Assembly: GCF_001428665.1 (NCBI RefSeq)
Contig: NZ_LMIJ01000007.1
Coordinates: 135,159-185,142 of the forward strand
Direction of reading: 5' to 3'
Length of the DNA stretch: 49,984 nucleotides
Origin: Acidovorax sp. Root219
GTDB taxonomy: Bacteria; Pseudomonadota; Gammaproteobacteria; Burkholderiales; Burkholderiaceae_C
The position numbers were made by a program, and so were the translations under genes. The notes under the pieces are model-generated. The model searched no databases. It saw nothing but the letters and a program-made list of their open reading frames with translations, and was not told the DNA's origin. Below are positions 27,594 to 37,073 of the stretch, one piece after another. Numbering within the stretch: the stretch's first letter is position 1; every line of letters starts with the position of its first letter.

Positions 27594-27662
27594 GCTGACT
27601 CCTGTGTTGTCCGAAACATGTTGCAGTGCATCAGCGGTAACACGCCGTCACATCCGCCCTGT

Positions 27663-27698
27663 GCACCCGGGTGCTAACGCTCTTGCGCAGCACCCGGG
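27663..27698. promoter_or_regulatory. Perfect inverted repeat between SDR and AraC genes
   Basis: CCCGGGTGCT at 27666-27675 is mirrored exactly by AGCACCCGGG at 27689-27698 over a 13-base spacer. The motif GCACCCGGG also occurs as a direct repeat, at 27663 and 27690, 27 bases apart. Sitting in the divergent promoter region, it is a candidate operator for the AraC protein or another regulator of the SDR cassette. Confidence 0.55.
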
Positions 27699-27839
27699 GC
27701 CTGCACAAGAATAGAAAGGCAGCCCGCGCATCCGCATCCCGAAAGCGCAGGGCGTATCCCGCAAACGCATGTTTTCGCGCCCCCTGCCGTGGCGTGTTTC
27801 GTGCTTGCCCAAGAACCAACACCCCACCGGCCGAACCGC

Positions 27840-28883
27840 ATGCACACCGCCCAGCAGAGCAGCACCGCGCACCCGCTACCGCTGGAGCGCTTTCGCCTGT
27901 TCGACAGCCACGACCTGGACGAGGCGCGCGAGTTCGTTGGCCGCGTGTTCTGCCCGCACGAGCTGGCGACCCTGCACCGGGGCGCGCAGCTCGATGCCTG
28001 CCACCACAGCGTGCCCCTGCACCGCGATGCCAGCCTGAACTACGTGCAGTACGGCCCGGCCGTGCGCATCGAGCCGGGCCACCTGGGCGGCTTCTACCTG
28101 CTGCAGATACCGCTGCGCGGTGGCGCCACGGTGCGTTGCGGCGGCCAGGCGGTGGAATCGCATGCGCTCATGGCCTCGCTGCCCTCGCCCACCGAGCCGC
28201 TGTCCATGCGTTGGCACGAGGACAGCCCGCAGTTCATCGTCAAGATCGACCGCGAGGCCTTGCATACCCGCCTGTCGGCCCTGCTGCAGGCACCGGTGCA
28301 GCAGCCTCTGGTGTTCGAGCTCGGGGTGGACCTGGCCCAGCCCGCGCTCATGGGCATGGCCAGCTTCATCGCCTACCTGCGATCGGCGGTGGAGACCAAT
28401 GCCTTCCTGCTGGGCCACCCGGTGCTGGCCGAACAGGCCGAAAACCATCTGCTCACCAGCCTGCTGCTGTCCACGCAGCACAACTATTCACAGGCCCTGG
28501 CGGCCGGCACGGCCATGCCGGGCAGCGCACCCGTGGTGCTGCCGCGCGTGGTCAAGCGCGCGCAGGAGTTCATGCACAGCCGGCTGGAGCTGCCCATCAC
28601 CCTGGCCGAGGTGTGCGCGCATGTAGGCGTCAGCGCCCGGTCGCTGCAGCAGACGTTTGCCCAGTGCACAGGCAAGAGCCCCATGGCCTTCCTGCGCGAG
28701 TTGCGGCTCGATGCGGCGCGCGCGGCACTGCAACAGCCCTCTCTGGCAGAGCGTGCGCCGCAGGTCTCGGACATCGCGGCGCGCTACGGCTTCTTTCACC
28801 TGGGCCACTTTGCCGAGGGCTACCGCAGGCGCTTTGGCGAGACCCCGTCGGACACCCGCCAGCGCAACGGCCAGCCCCACTGA
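27840..28883 (+). CDS. AraC-family transcriptional activator (first)
   Basis: 347-residue regulator. The N-terminal part (about 20-205) matches the AraC-binding-like domain with a cupin-type core, and the C-terminal part (about 240-345) has the two HTH motifs: ITLAEVCAHVGVSARSLQQTF and VSDIAARYGFFHLGHFAEGYRRRFGETP. Start at 27840 (MHTAQQSS), since the upstream frame has no better signal. It is divergent from the SDR cassette and convergent with the reductase gene that ends the oxygenase operon, so it can control either. Effectors of this AraC group are often aromatic acids. Confidence 0.88.
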   Translation: MHTAQQSSTAHPLPLERFRLFDSHDLDEAREFVGRVFCPHELATLHRGAQLDACHHSVPLHRDASLNYVQYGPAVRIEPGHLGGFYLLQIPLRGGATVRCGGQAVESHALMASLPSPTEPLSMRWHEDSPQFIVKIDREALHTRLSALLQAPVQQPLVFELGVDLAQPALMGMASFIAYLRSAVETNAFLLGHPVLAEQAENHLLTSLLLSTQHNYSQALAAGTAMPGSAPVVLPRVVKRAQEFMHSRLELPITLAEVCAHVGVSARSLQQTFAQCTGKSPMAFLRELRLDAARAALQQPSLAERAPQVSDIAARYGFFHLGHFAEGYRRRFGETPSDTRQRNGQPH

Positions 28884-28890
28884 ATCCGGC

Positions 28891-29961
28891 TCACCCCGGC
28901 TGCGCCACGAAGGCATCGGCAAAGAACGCCATGGGCCGCATGCCCGCCAGCGCGGCGAAGTCGTGCCGGGCAGCATCCACCATGGCCGGGGCACCACAGG
29001 CATACACCTCGTGCTGCGACAGGTCCGCATGGTCCTGCAGCACGGCCTGGTGCACCCAGCCGGTGCGGCCGGCCCAGGCATCGGCCTCGGGCGCATCCGA
29101 CAGCACGGGCACATAGCTCAGGCGGCCCTGCAGGGCCTGCTCCCACTCCAGGCACAGGCCGTGCAGGTACAGATCGGCCCGCGCACGGCCGCCCCAGTAG
29201 AGGTGCACGCGGCGTTCGCTGCCGGCTGCAAGCAATTGCTCCACCAGCGCTTTCACGGGCGCGAAGCCGGTCCCGCTGGCCAGCAGGATGGCCGGCGCCT
29301 GCGATGCGCCATCGTGCATGCCGAAGGTTCCGAACGGTCCCTCGATGCGCAGCACGTCACGCACCTTGAGCTTGCCGAACACCTGGTCGGTGAACAGGCC
29401 GCCCGGCAGGTGGCGGATATGCAGTTCCAGCAGCTCCTGCCCGTCACGGGCCGGCGTGGCCAGCGAGTAGCTGCGCCGGCGGTTGCCAGGCAGCAGCACG
29501 TCCACATACTGCCCGGCGGCATAGTGCAGGCGCTGGCCTGCCGGGGGCTGCAGCTGCACGCGCATGACATCGGGCGCCAGGCGCTCCATGGCCACCACGC
29601 GCACCGGCAGCTTGCGCACGGCGATGCCGGGGATGTGGGGAATCTCGGCGCATTCGATGCGCAGGTCGCTTTTCGCCTGCGTGCAGCACAGCAGGTATAC
29701 GCCCTGCCCGGCTTCGTCCGGCGCCAGGGCAGCAGGCTGCGCGCCGGGCAGGCACGCCGCCTTGCCACCGACCACCCGGGCACGGCAGGCGCCGCAGGTG
29801 CCGGTCTTGCACTGGTGGGGCAGCAAGATGCCCTGGCGCAGGGCGGCATCGAGCACGCTTTCGCCCGCCTGGCTGGTGAAGGCCTTGCCCGAAGGTAACA
29901 GGGTGATGGCATGCACAGGCACTTCGGCCACGGCTGCGCCGACCTCTTCGATCATCTGCAT
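28891..29961 (-). CDS. 2Fe-2S/FAD oxygenase reductase (NagAa-like)
   Basis: 356-residue electron-transfer protein. An N-terminal plant-type ferredoxin domain has cluster Cys at 51, 56, 59 and 92 (C-x4-C-x2-C-x32-C); the Gln usual after the last Cys is replaced by Cys93. The ferredoxin reductase part shows the FAD motif RRSYSLATP, the NAD(P) loop LASGTGFAPVKALVE, and C-terminal YACGAPAMV. It passes electrons from NADH to the Rieske ferredoxin and the oxygenase at the other end of the operon. This reductase type accompanies salicylate/anthranilate-type oxygenases. It starts 18 bases after the livF-like stop; overall it is the ninth gene of the leftward block. Confidence 0.92.
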   Translation of the reverse strand: MQMIEEVGAAVAEVPVHAITLLPSGKAFTSQAGESVLDAALRQGILLPHQCKTGTCGACRARVVGGKAACLPGAQPAALAPDEAGQGVYLLCCTQAKSDLRIECAEIPHIPGIAVRKLPVRVVAMERLAPDVMRVQLQPPAGQRLHYAAGQYVDVLLPGNRRRSYSLATPARDGQELLELHIRHLPGGLFTDQVFGKLKVRDVLRIEGPFGTFGMHDGASQAPAILLASGTGFAPVKALVEQLLAAGSERRVHLYWGGRARADLYLHGLCLEWEQALQGRLSYVPVLSDAPEADAWAGRTGWVHQAVLQDHADLSQHEVYACGAPAMVDAARHDFAALAGMRPMAFFADAFVAQPG

Positions 29962-29978
29962 GGGAAACCCTTGGTGGC

Positions 29979-31449
<1,471 letters not shown>

Positions 31450-31453
<4 letters not shown>

Positions 31454-32439
31454 CGCGGGCTCCTTGTGCGCAGGTCTGCCAGCGCGGCCAGGCCCTTGGG
31501 CGCATACAGCGCGGTGGCGATCAACAACACGCCCAGCGGCATGTGCCAGTAGTCGGTGTTGAGCTTGAGCACCTCTTCGAGCGTGAGCCACACGGCGGCC
31601 CCCACCGGGCCGCCCCAGCGCCGGCCCAGGCCGCCGATGACGACCATCACGATCAGCGTGGCCGATTGCGTCCAGTGCATCATCGACGGGCTCACGAAGC
31701 TGTTGCCCGTGGCCAGCAGCGCGCCCGCCAGGCCGGCAATGGCACCGGCCAGCGTGAAGGCCGCCAGCTGCAGCAGGTACACCGGGTAGCCCAGGGCGCG
31801 CATGCGGGTTTCGTTGTCGCGGATGCCCGCGAGCGCCGCGCCGAAGCGCGAGGCCGTGGCCCGGTCCAGCCACCACAGCACCAGCGCCACCAGGGCCAGC
31901 ACCACCCAGTACAGCGTGGGCTCGTGCATCACATCGAGGCCCAGGCCCAGCGTGGGCCGCATGGGCAGGCTGTAGCCGTCGTCGCCGCCATAGCTGCGCA
32001 GCGAGACGAACACGAAGTACAGCATCTGCGCAAAGGCCAGCGTGATCATGATGAAGTACACGCCCTTGGTGCGCAGCGAGATGGCGCCCACCAGCGCCGC
32101 CACCAGCGCGGCAGCAGCCATGGCAGCGCCCCAGACGACCCAGGCCGAGGTGGCGCCCGCATCGCTGAGCACCACCACCGCATAGGCGCCCACGCCCACG
32201 AAGCCCGCATGCCCCAGCGCCACCATGCCGCCAAAGCCCATGATGAAGTTCAGGCTGGCGGCGGCCAGCGCCACCACCAGCACCCGGCGCACGAAGCCGA
32301 TATAGAAATCCAGGCCCAGGGCCGAAGCCACCAGCGGGAACAGCGCCAGCGCCACCAGCAAGGCCAGCGGCAGCACTGCGCCGCGCCAGCGCGACACGGC
32401 GGAGTCCGCAGGCAGGTAAGAAGTCAGGGAAGCGGACAT
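31450..32439 (-). CDS. livM: ABC permease, LivM family
   Basis: 329-residue integral membrane permease with about nine or ten hydrophobic segments. Family blocks NFIMGFGGMVALGHAGFVGVGAYA, LRTKGVYFIMITLAFAQML and ALAGIRDNETRMRALGYPVY are present; the last is the cytoplasmic loop that contacts the ATPases. With the LivH-like partner it forms the channel of a HAAT-family importer. It overlaps the livG-like start by four bases and begins 6 bases after the livH-like stop. Symbol denotes family only; substrate inferred to be an aromatic acid from the operon. Confidence 0.92.
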
Positions 32440-32445
32440 GGTGGC

Positions 32446-33366
32446 TCAGGCCTTGGCAGAAAACAGCCCCGCAGGGCGAAAGCTCAGCACCGCCGCCATC
32501 AGGGCGTACATGGCCACCTCGGCGCACAGCGGGCCCAGGTCGGCGGCCACGGCGGGTGGCAGGGTGGCGCGCAGCAGCAGCGGCAAGAAGGCGCGGCCGA
32601 TGGTGTCCACCAGCCCCACCAGCAGCGCAGCCACGAAGGCCCCGCGCACCGAGCCGATGCCCCCGATGACGATGACCACCAGCGCCGGGATCAGAATGGC
32701 CTCGCCCATGCCCACCTGCACCGCCATCAGCGGGCCCATGAGAGCCCCCGCCAGGGCGGCCAGCGCCGCCCCGAGCACGAAGATGCCGCTGAACACGCGC
32801 TTGACGCGCACGCCCATCAGCTCGGCCATCCAGCGGTCCGATGCCCCCGCACGCACCAGCATGCCCACGCGGCTGTGGTTGACCAGCAAGTACAACAGGC
32901 CCGCCACCAGCACCCCGGCCGCCAGCACCACCAGCCGGTACGAGGGGTAAGGCAGCCCGGCGAACAGCTCCACCGGCCCCGACAGCAGGGCGGGCGTGGG
33001 CGCCATTACCGGCGATGGGCCCCATATCATCTTCACCGCATCGTCGGCCACGAGGATCACGCCGAAGGTGGCCAGCACCTGGGCCAGGTGATCGCGCCCG
33101 TAGAGGCGGCGCATCAGCGTCACCTCCAACAGCACGGCCACCAGCACCGTGGCGGCCATCGCCACCAGCACCGCCCCCGCGAACGAACCGCTGTGCACAT
33201 GCACGGTGGCCGCCACGTAGGCGCCCACCATGAACAGCGAGCCGTGCGAGAGGTTCATCACGTCCATGATCCCGAAGACCAGGGTCAGGCCCGCTGCGAT
33301 CAGGAAGAGCATGAGCCCATAGCCGGCTCCGTTGAGCAACTGCTCGATGACGAGGATCGGATTCAT
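32446..33366 (-). CDS. livH: ABC permease, LivH family
   Basis: 306-residue integral membrane permease. The LivH start block LLNGAGYGLMLFLIAAGLTLVFGIMDVMNLSHGS is a clear family marker, and the later GVRVKRVFSGIFVLGAALAALAGALMGP is the conserved EAA-like region. About eight hydrophobic segments. It follows the receptor gene after a 37-base gap and precedes the livM-like gene by 6 bases. Forms the heterodimeric channel with LivM. Symbol denotes family only. Confidence 0.92.
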   Translation of the reverse strand: MNPILVIEQLLNGAGYGLMLFLIAAGLTLVFGIMDVMNLSHGSLFMVGAYVAATVHVHSGSFAGAVLVAMAATVLVAVLLEVTLMRRLYGRDHLAQVLATFGVILVADDAVKMIWGPSPVMAPTPALLSGPVELFAGLPYPSYRLVVLAAGVLVAGLLYLLVNHSRVGMLVRAGASDRWMAELMGVRVKRVFSGIFVLGAALAALAGALMGPLMAVQVGMGEAILIPALVVIVIGGIGSVRGAFVAALLVGLVDTIGRAFLPLLLRATLPPAVAADLGPLCAEVAMYALMAAVLSFRPAGLFSAKA

Positions 33367-33403
33367 GGCGTGAAGGGGCTGCGCAGGGGCAATCGTGGCA
33401 AGG

Positions 33404-34618
33404 TCACTTCAGCGGGCACTGGGCGGAGAAAGCGTCGCCGTAGTTCTCCAGCACCGTCTTGATGGTCTTGTTGGTCACGCGGCCTTCGGCGTTCTTGCCG
33501 ATGGTGCGCAGGTAGAAGTTCTGCACCGGGTAGTGGTTGTTGGCATAGCGGAAGCTGCCGCGCACCGAGGGGAACTGCGCCTTGGCCAGGGCCTTGACCA
33601 GGGCCTCGCGGTCGGCCACCTTGCCGCCCACGGCCTTGACGGCCGAGTCCATGGCGCTGATCACGTCGAAGGCCTGCGCAGCGTAGATCGACGGGTAGCG
33701 CCCGCCGTATTCCTTGCGGAAGGCGGCCACGAAGGCCTTGTTGGCCGCGTTGTCCAGGTCATGCGCCCAGTGCGAGGTGTTGAACAGGCCCAGCATGGGC
33801 TCGCCCACCGCGCCGATGATGTCCTCGTCGGCTGAGAAGCCGCTGGTCACCAGCATGATGTCCTTGGACAGCCCCGCACCCACGAACTGCTTGATGAAGT
33901 TGATGCCCATGGCACCGGGCAAAAAGAAGTACACCGCCTCGGGCTTGGCGGCGCGCAGTTGCGCCAGCTCCGTTGCATAGTCGATCTGGCCGACCTTGGT
34001 GTACATCTCGTCGGCCACCGTGCCCTTGAACTTGCGCTTGAAGCCCGTGAGCCCGTCCTTGCCGGCAGGGTAGTTGGGAGCGATCAGCACCATGCGGCCA
34101 AAGCCGCGGTCGGCCGCGAACTGGCCCGCGGCCTCGTGGTACTGGTCGTTCTGGTAGGCGGTGCCGAAGAAGTAGGCATTGCACTGCGCACCGGCCAACT
34201 GGCTCGGGCCGGCGTTGTTCGACAGGTAGGGCACCTTGGCCGCGAACAGCGTGGGTGCCACGGCCAGCGCGACATTGGAGGCGATGGGGCCGGTGAACAG
34301 GTCGATCTTCTCGCGCTGCACGAAGCGGTCCACCAGCTGCTTGGCCTGGTCGGGGCTGCCGGCCATGTCGGTCTGCACGAACTCCACCGGCTGGCCACCG
34401 AGCTTGCCGCCCAGTTTCTTGATGGCCAGGTTGAAGCCGTCGCGCGCATCGGCGCCGGGGCCGGCGAACGGGCCCGAGATGTCGAGCGCCATGCCGACCT
34501 TGATGGGGCCCTGCTGCGCCGTTGCTGTGAAGCTTGCGCAGGCCGCCAAAGTGGCCAGTGCGGCCAGAGCGACTACTTCGAGCCGGTTGCGAAGCGAGGT
34601 GCGGGAGAGTTGTGCCAT
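33404..34618 (-). CDS. Periplasmic receptor of the Liv-type importer
   Basis: 404-residue type I periplasmic binding protein (peripla_BP_6). A long signal peptide (about 1-34, ending TATA-QQ) is followed by GPIKVGMALDISGPFAGPGADARDGFNLAIKKLGGKLGGQPVEFVQTD, the typical receptor start. The ATG at 34618 has AAGGA 7 bases upstream, while an in-frame TTG two codons earlier is disfavoured. Such receptors in oxygenase operons bind aromatic acids such as benzoate-type compounds (family knowledge); the ligand here is unproven. It lies 63 bases after the ferredoxin gene and opens the transporter segment of the operon. Confidence 0.92.
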   Translation of the reverse strand: MAQLSRTSLRNRLEVVALAALATLAACASFTATAQQGPIKVGMALDISGPFAGPGADARDGFNLAIKKLGGKLGGQPVEFVQTDMAGSPDQAKQLVDRFVQREKIDLFTGPIASNVALAVAPTLFAAKVPYLSNNAGPSQLAGAQCNAYFFGTAYQNDQYHEAAGQFAADRGFGRMVLIAPNYPAGKDGLTGFKRKFKGTVADEMYTKVGQIDYATELAQLRAAKPEAVYFFLPGAMGINFIKQFVGAGLSKDIMLVTSGFSADEDIIGAVGEPMLGLFNTSHWAHDLDNAANKAFVAAFRKEYGGRYPSIYAAQAFDVISAMDSAVKAVGGKVADREALVKALAKAQFPSVRGSFRYANNHYPVQNFYLRTIGKNAEGRVTNKTIKTVLENYGDAFSAQCPLK

Positions 34619-34681
34619 CTTCAATCCTTATCCATCAACAAAAGGAAAACCAAAAAACCGGGAGCGCTGCGGATGCGGGTG

Positions 34682-35044
34682 TCAAAGCCCCACTTCGACA
34701 CGCCCTGCCACCACGCGCACCGGGAATGTGCGCACCGCTTCGGTGACCGGTGCCCTGCAAGGCGCCCCCGTGCGGATGTCGAAGGTGCCCTGATGCAAGG
34801 GGCATTCCACACAGCCGTCTTCCACCCAGCCATCCGACAATTTGGCGGCGCCATGGGTGCACAGGTCGTACAGGGCAAAGAGCCCTTCCCCGTCGCGGAA
34901 CACCGCCACGGGCAGGCCATCCACCACCACGGGCCATACGGCACCGTCGGGAAAATCCTCGGGTTCGCCCACGTCGTGCCACGCGGCTATGCCATCGGCG
35001 AGCGCTGCGCTCCGATCAGGTGCGTTTTCGGTGCTTGTTTGCAT
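34682..35044 (-). CDS. Rieske 2Fe-2S ferredoxin of the ring-hydroxylating oxygenase
   Basis: 120-residue Rieske-type ferredoxin. Cluster ligands C62/H64 (CTHG) and C81/H84 (CPLHQG) are complete, with the usual spacing of 16 residues between pairs. It carries electrons from the reductase to the oxygenase alpha subunit in three-component systems such as naphthalene, salicylate 5- and anthranilate oxygenases. It lies 9 bases after the beta-subunit gene, so it is translated from the same mRNA. N-terminal 18 residues are a low-complexity extension; a later start is not available in frame near enough. Confidence 0.93.
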   Translation of the reverse strand: MQTSTENAPDRSAALADGIAAWHDVGEPEDFPDGAVWPVVVDGLPVAVFRDGEGLFALYDLCTHGAAKLSDGWVEDGCVECPLHQGTFDIRTGAPCRAPVTEAVRTFPVRVVAGRVEVGL

Positions 35045-35053
35045 GGCAGGGCC

Positions 35054-35572
35054 TCAGATGGGGGTGGCGAGCAAGGTGGCCACGCGCGAGGTGTCGTAGA
35101 CCACGCGCTTGCTGCGGTAGCGCCACTCGCCCTGGTGCTGCACCACCTCGTCAAGGTAGGTGCCGGCCTGGTAGACGCTGGACTCGCCGGCCGTGCCGGT
35201 GATCACCACCACGTAGCTCGACTGGGTGTGCACCACGCCGTCCTTCACCGCCGTGATCACCAGCCCCGAGGTGCCGTGGCGGTAGACGTGGTCCTCGAAG
35301 ATGTTGGCATTGCGCAGCGAAAGCACGCGGTCGCGCAGCATGCCGGCGTTGCGGCAGTACATGATGGGCGCGGGAAAGCCTGCGTCGAAGTTCTCCTTGG
35401 GAATGATCTCGTAGCGGCCCTCTTCGACGAAAAATCCCGGCCACTCTTCAAGGCGGTTGTTGTCCAGCGCGCTCACGTAGCGGTGCTGCAGCTCCAAGAG
35501 CTCGGTCCACAGCTGCAGGCGCTCCTGGCGGCTGATCTCGATGGGGGCGGTAGGGGTGGTCATCGTGGTCAT
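35054..35572 (-). CDS. Ring-hydroxylating dioxygenase beta subunit
   Basis: 172-residue small subunit with the NTF2/SnoaL-like cone fold of aromatic-ring dioxygenase beta chains. Recognisable parts are the N-terminal LQLWTELLELQHRYVSALDNNRLEEWPGFF, YEIIPKENFDAGFPAPIMYC, the conserved MLRDRVLSLRNANIFEDHVYRH, and a C-terminal YRSKRVVYDTSRVATLLATPI. It has no catalytic role but stabilises the alpha3-beta3 hexamer. It starts 13 bases after the alpha-subunit stop. Similarity to salicylate 5-hydroxylase/anthranilate dioxygenase small subunits is by pattern recollection, not search. Confidence 0.92.
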   Translation of the reverse strand: MTTMTTPTAPIEISRQERLQLWTELLELQHRYVSALDNNRLEEWPGFFVEEGRYEIIPKENFDAGFPAPIMYCRNAGMLRDRVLSLRNANIFEDHVYRHGTSGLVITAVKDGVVHTQSSYVVVITGTAGESSVYQAGTYLDEVVQHQGEWRYRSKRVVYDTSRVATLLATPI

Positions 35573-35585
35573 GGCGTGCGGTCCT

Positions 35586-36866
35586 TCAGTAACCCATCAG
35601 TCCCTGGTAGCCCACCCAGAAGCGGCGGATCAGGTTCTCGGTGATCACGGTGTCCATCTGCTCGGGCGCCTCGCGCGCCATGGCGATGTAGGAGTGCTTG
35701 TCGCCGTCGCGCACCGTGCCGCGCTGCACCAGCTCGGTGGCCTCGGTGTCTTCCATCGAGATGTAGCCCGCGGGCCCCACCAGGTTGGCCTGCAGCATGC
35801 GCAGTTCGCGCAGCTCGGGCGTGTCGTCGGCGTAGCCGAAGAAATGGAACACCAGCTCGAAGTTGCCCGGCCCCTTGGGCAGCAGCTGGCGCGCCACCAG
35901 CGTGTTGTGGATCTGCTGCACCACCAGTTGCGGAAAGATGGGCTGGATGTGGTTGGTGGTCATCTCGTCGAACTCCTGGATCTGGCCGAGCAGTGCAGGC
36001 TCTTCAAGTTCGAAGCCTTCGTCCATGGAGCGGATGTTCTGCGCGCTGTAGGCGGCGGCGGTGTCCGTCTCCACCTCAGGCTTGGTCACGGTAATGATGC
36101 TGTGCAGGCCATGGTTCGCATCGGGGATGGAGCGCGCCTTCATCCCCACGCGGAAGATGTTGAAGGTGGTGTGGAACAGGTGCAGCAGGCTGGCGTGGTA
36201 GGGGTCCTTGACGTTCTCGAAGTACAGCTTCCAGTTCGACTTGGAATACTGGCGCGTGCAGCCCAAGTACTCGATGGGCTTGTGGAAGATGCGGTCGATC
36301 CACGGGCGCATCTGCTCGCCCAGGTATTCAGGCAGCGGCGGCGTGTCCTCGCTGAAGGTGGCGAACAGCAGGCCCTTGTAGCTGTCCACGCGCAGCTTCT
36401 GCAGGCCGTGCTCTTCGGTCTTGAAATCCTTGGGCATGCCGACCATGCCCTTCTGGCCGCGGCGAAACGGCACACCCTGCAGGTCGCCGTTGGCCGCAAA
36501 GCTCCACTGGTGGTACACGCAGGTGTGGCTGGCGGCGTTGCCGCGCTTTTCACGGCACACCATGGCGCCCCTGTGGGCGCAGCGGTTGACCCAGCAGGCC
36601 AGCCCCTCGGCCGTGCGCGTGACCACCACGGGGGTATCACCGACGAAGGTGGACTTGAAATCGCCCACGTTCGGAATCTCGGCCTCCAGCCCCAGAAAGC
36701 TCCACACCGGGCCGCGGAAGATGCGCTCCTGCTCGCGGTCGTACACCTCCTGCGAGCTGAACACCCGGTAGGGCACGCTGGAGCCATCGGGCTGCGGAAA
36801 ATGCACCTGCCGCTGCGCCTTGAGCGAGATGGGCGGCGCAACAGCGACAACGGTGGTTTCGGACAT
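35586..36866 (-). CDS. Ring-hydroxylating oxygenase alpha subunit (salicylate/anthranilate-type)
   Basis: 426-residue catalytic subunit. The Rieske cluster is at C96/H98 (CAHRGAMVC) and C116/H119 (CVYHQW). The mononuclear Fe site has H224 and H229, with bridging D221, in the block ENVKDPYHASLLH; a third carboxylate ligand is expected in SMEDTEATEL. The segments GDLQGVPFRRG and MPKDFKTEEHGLQKL resemble salicylate 5-hydroxylase NagG and anthranilate dioxygenase AndAc, so an ortho-substituted benzoate is a reasonable substrate guess. The ATG at 36866 has GAGG nine bases ahead; an in-frame TTG at 36872 is less likely. First gene of the nine-gene leftward operon. Confidence 0.93.
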   Translation of the reverse strand: MSETTVVAVAPPISLKAQRQVHFPQPDGSSVPYRVFSSQEVYDREQERIFRGPVWSFLGLEAEIPNVGDFKSTFVGDTPVVVTRTAEGLACWVNRCAHRGAMVCREKRGNAASHTCVYHQWSFAANGDLQGVPFRRGQKGMVGMPKDFKTEEHGLQKLRVDSYKGLLFATFSEDTPPLPEYLGEQMRPWIDRIFHKPIEYLGCTRQYSKSNWKLYFENVKDPYHASLLHLFHTTFNIFRVGMKARSIPDANHGLHSIITVTKPEVETDTAAAYSAQNIRSMDEGFELEEPALLGQIQEFDEMTTNHIQPIFPQLVVQQIHNTLVARQLLPKGPGNFELVFHFFGYADDTPELRELRMLQANLVGPAGYISMEDTEATELVQRGTVRDGDKHSYIAMAREAPEQMDTVITENLIRRFWVGYQGLMGY

Positions 36867-37012
36867 GGGCAAGACCTCTTCGATTGGTATGCCTCCATGC
36901 TAGAAACGACCGCCCTGAGCCGCTATCCAGTATCGGCACGCAAGGCGCCAACGCTGTCCGGTTCTTGCAAATGTGGAGGATACGGAACGGATCGGAGGCA
37001 GATGGCGCACGC

Positions 37013-37039
37013 ATCTGCGCACACAGGGGCTGCGCAGAT
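37013..37039. promoter_or_regulatory. Perfect inverted repeat upstream of the oxygenase operon
   Basis: ATCTGCGCA at 37013-37021 is matched by TGCGCAGAT at 37031-37039 over a nine-base spacer, about 150 bases upstream of the alpha-subunit start and 35 bases past the AraC stop. It may be an activator site for the oxygenase operon or a 3' structure of the AraC mRNA; no T-run follows. Confidence 0.5.
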
Positions 37040-37073
37040 CGCAGTCCACGCGGGCCGTGGCAGGCGGAAGGCG

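Noticed and set aside
34619..34624. TTG start two codons before the Liv receptor ATG
   Set aside because: The ATG at 34618 has a proper AAGGA site at seven bases; the TTG would overlap that site.
36867..36872. TTG start two codons before the oxygenase alpha ATG
   Set aside because: Ribosome-binding spacing favours the ATG at 36866.
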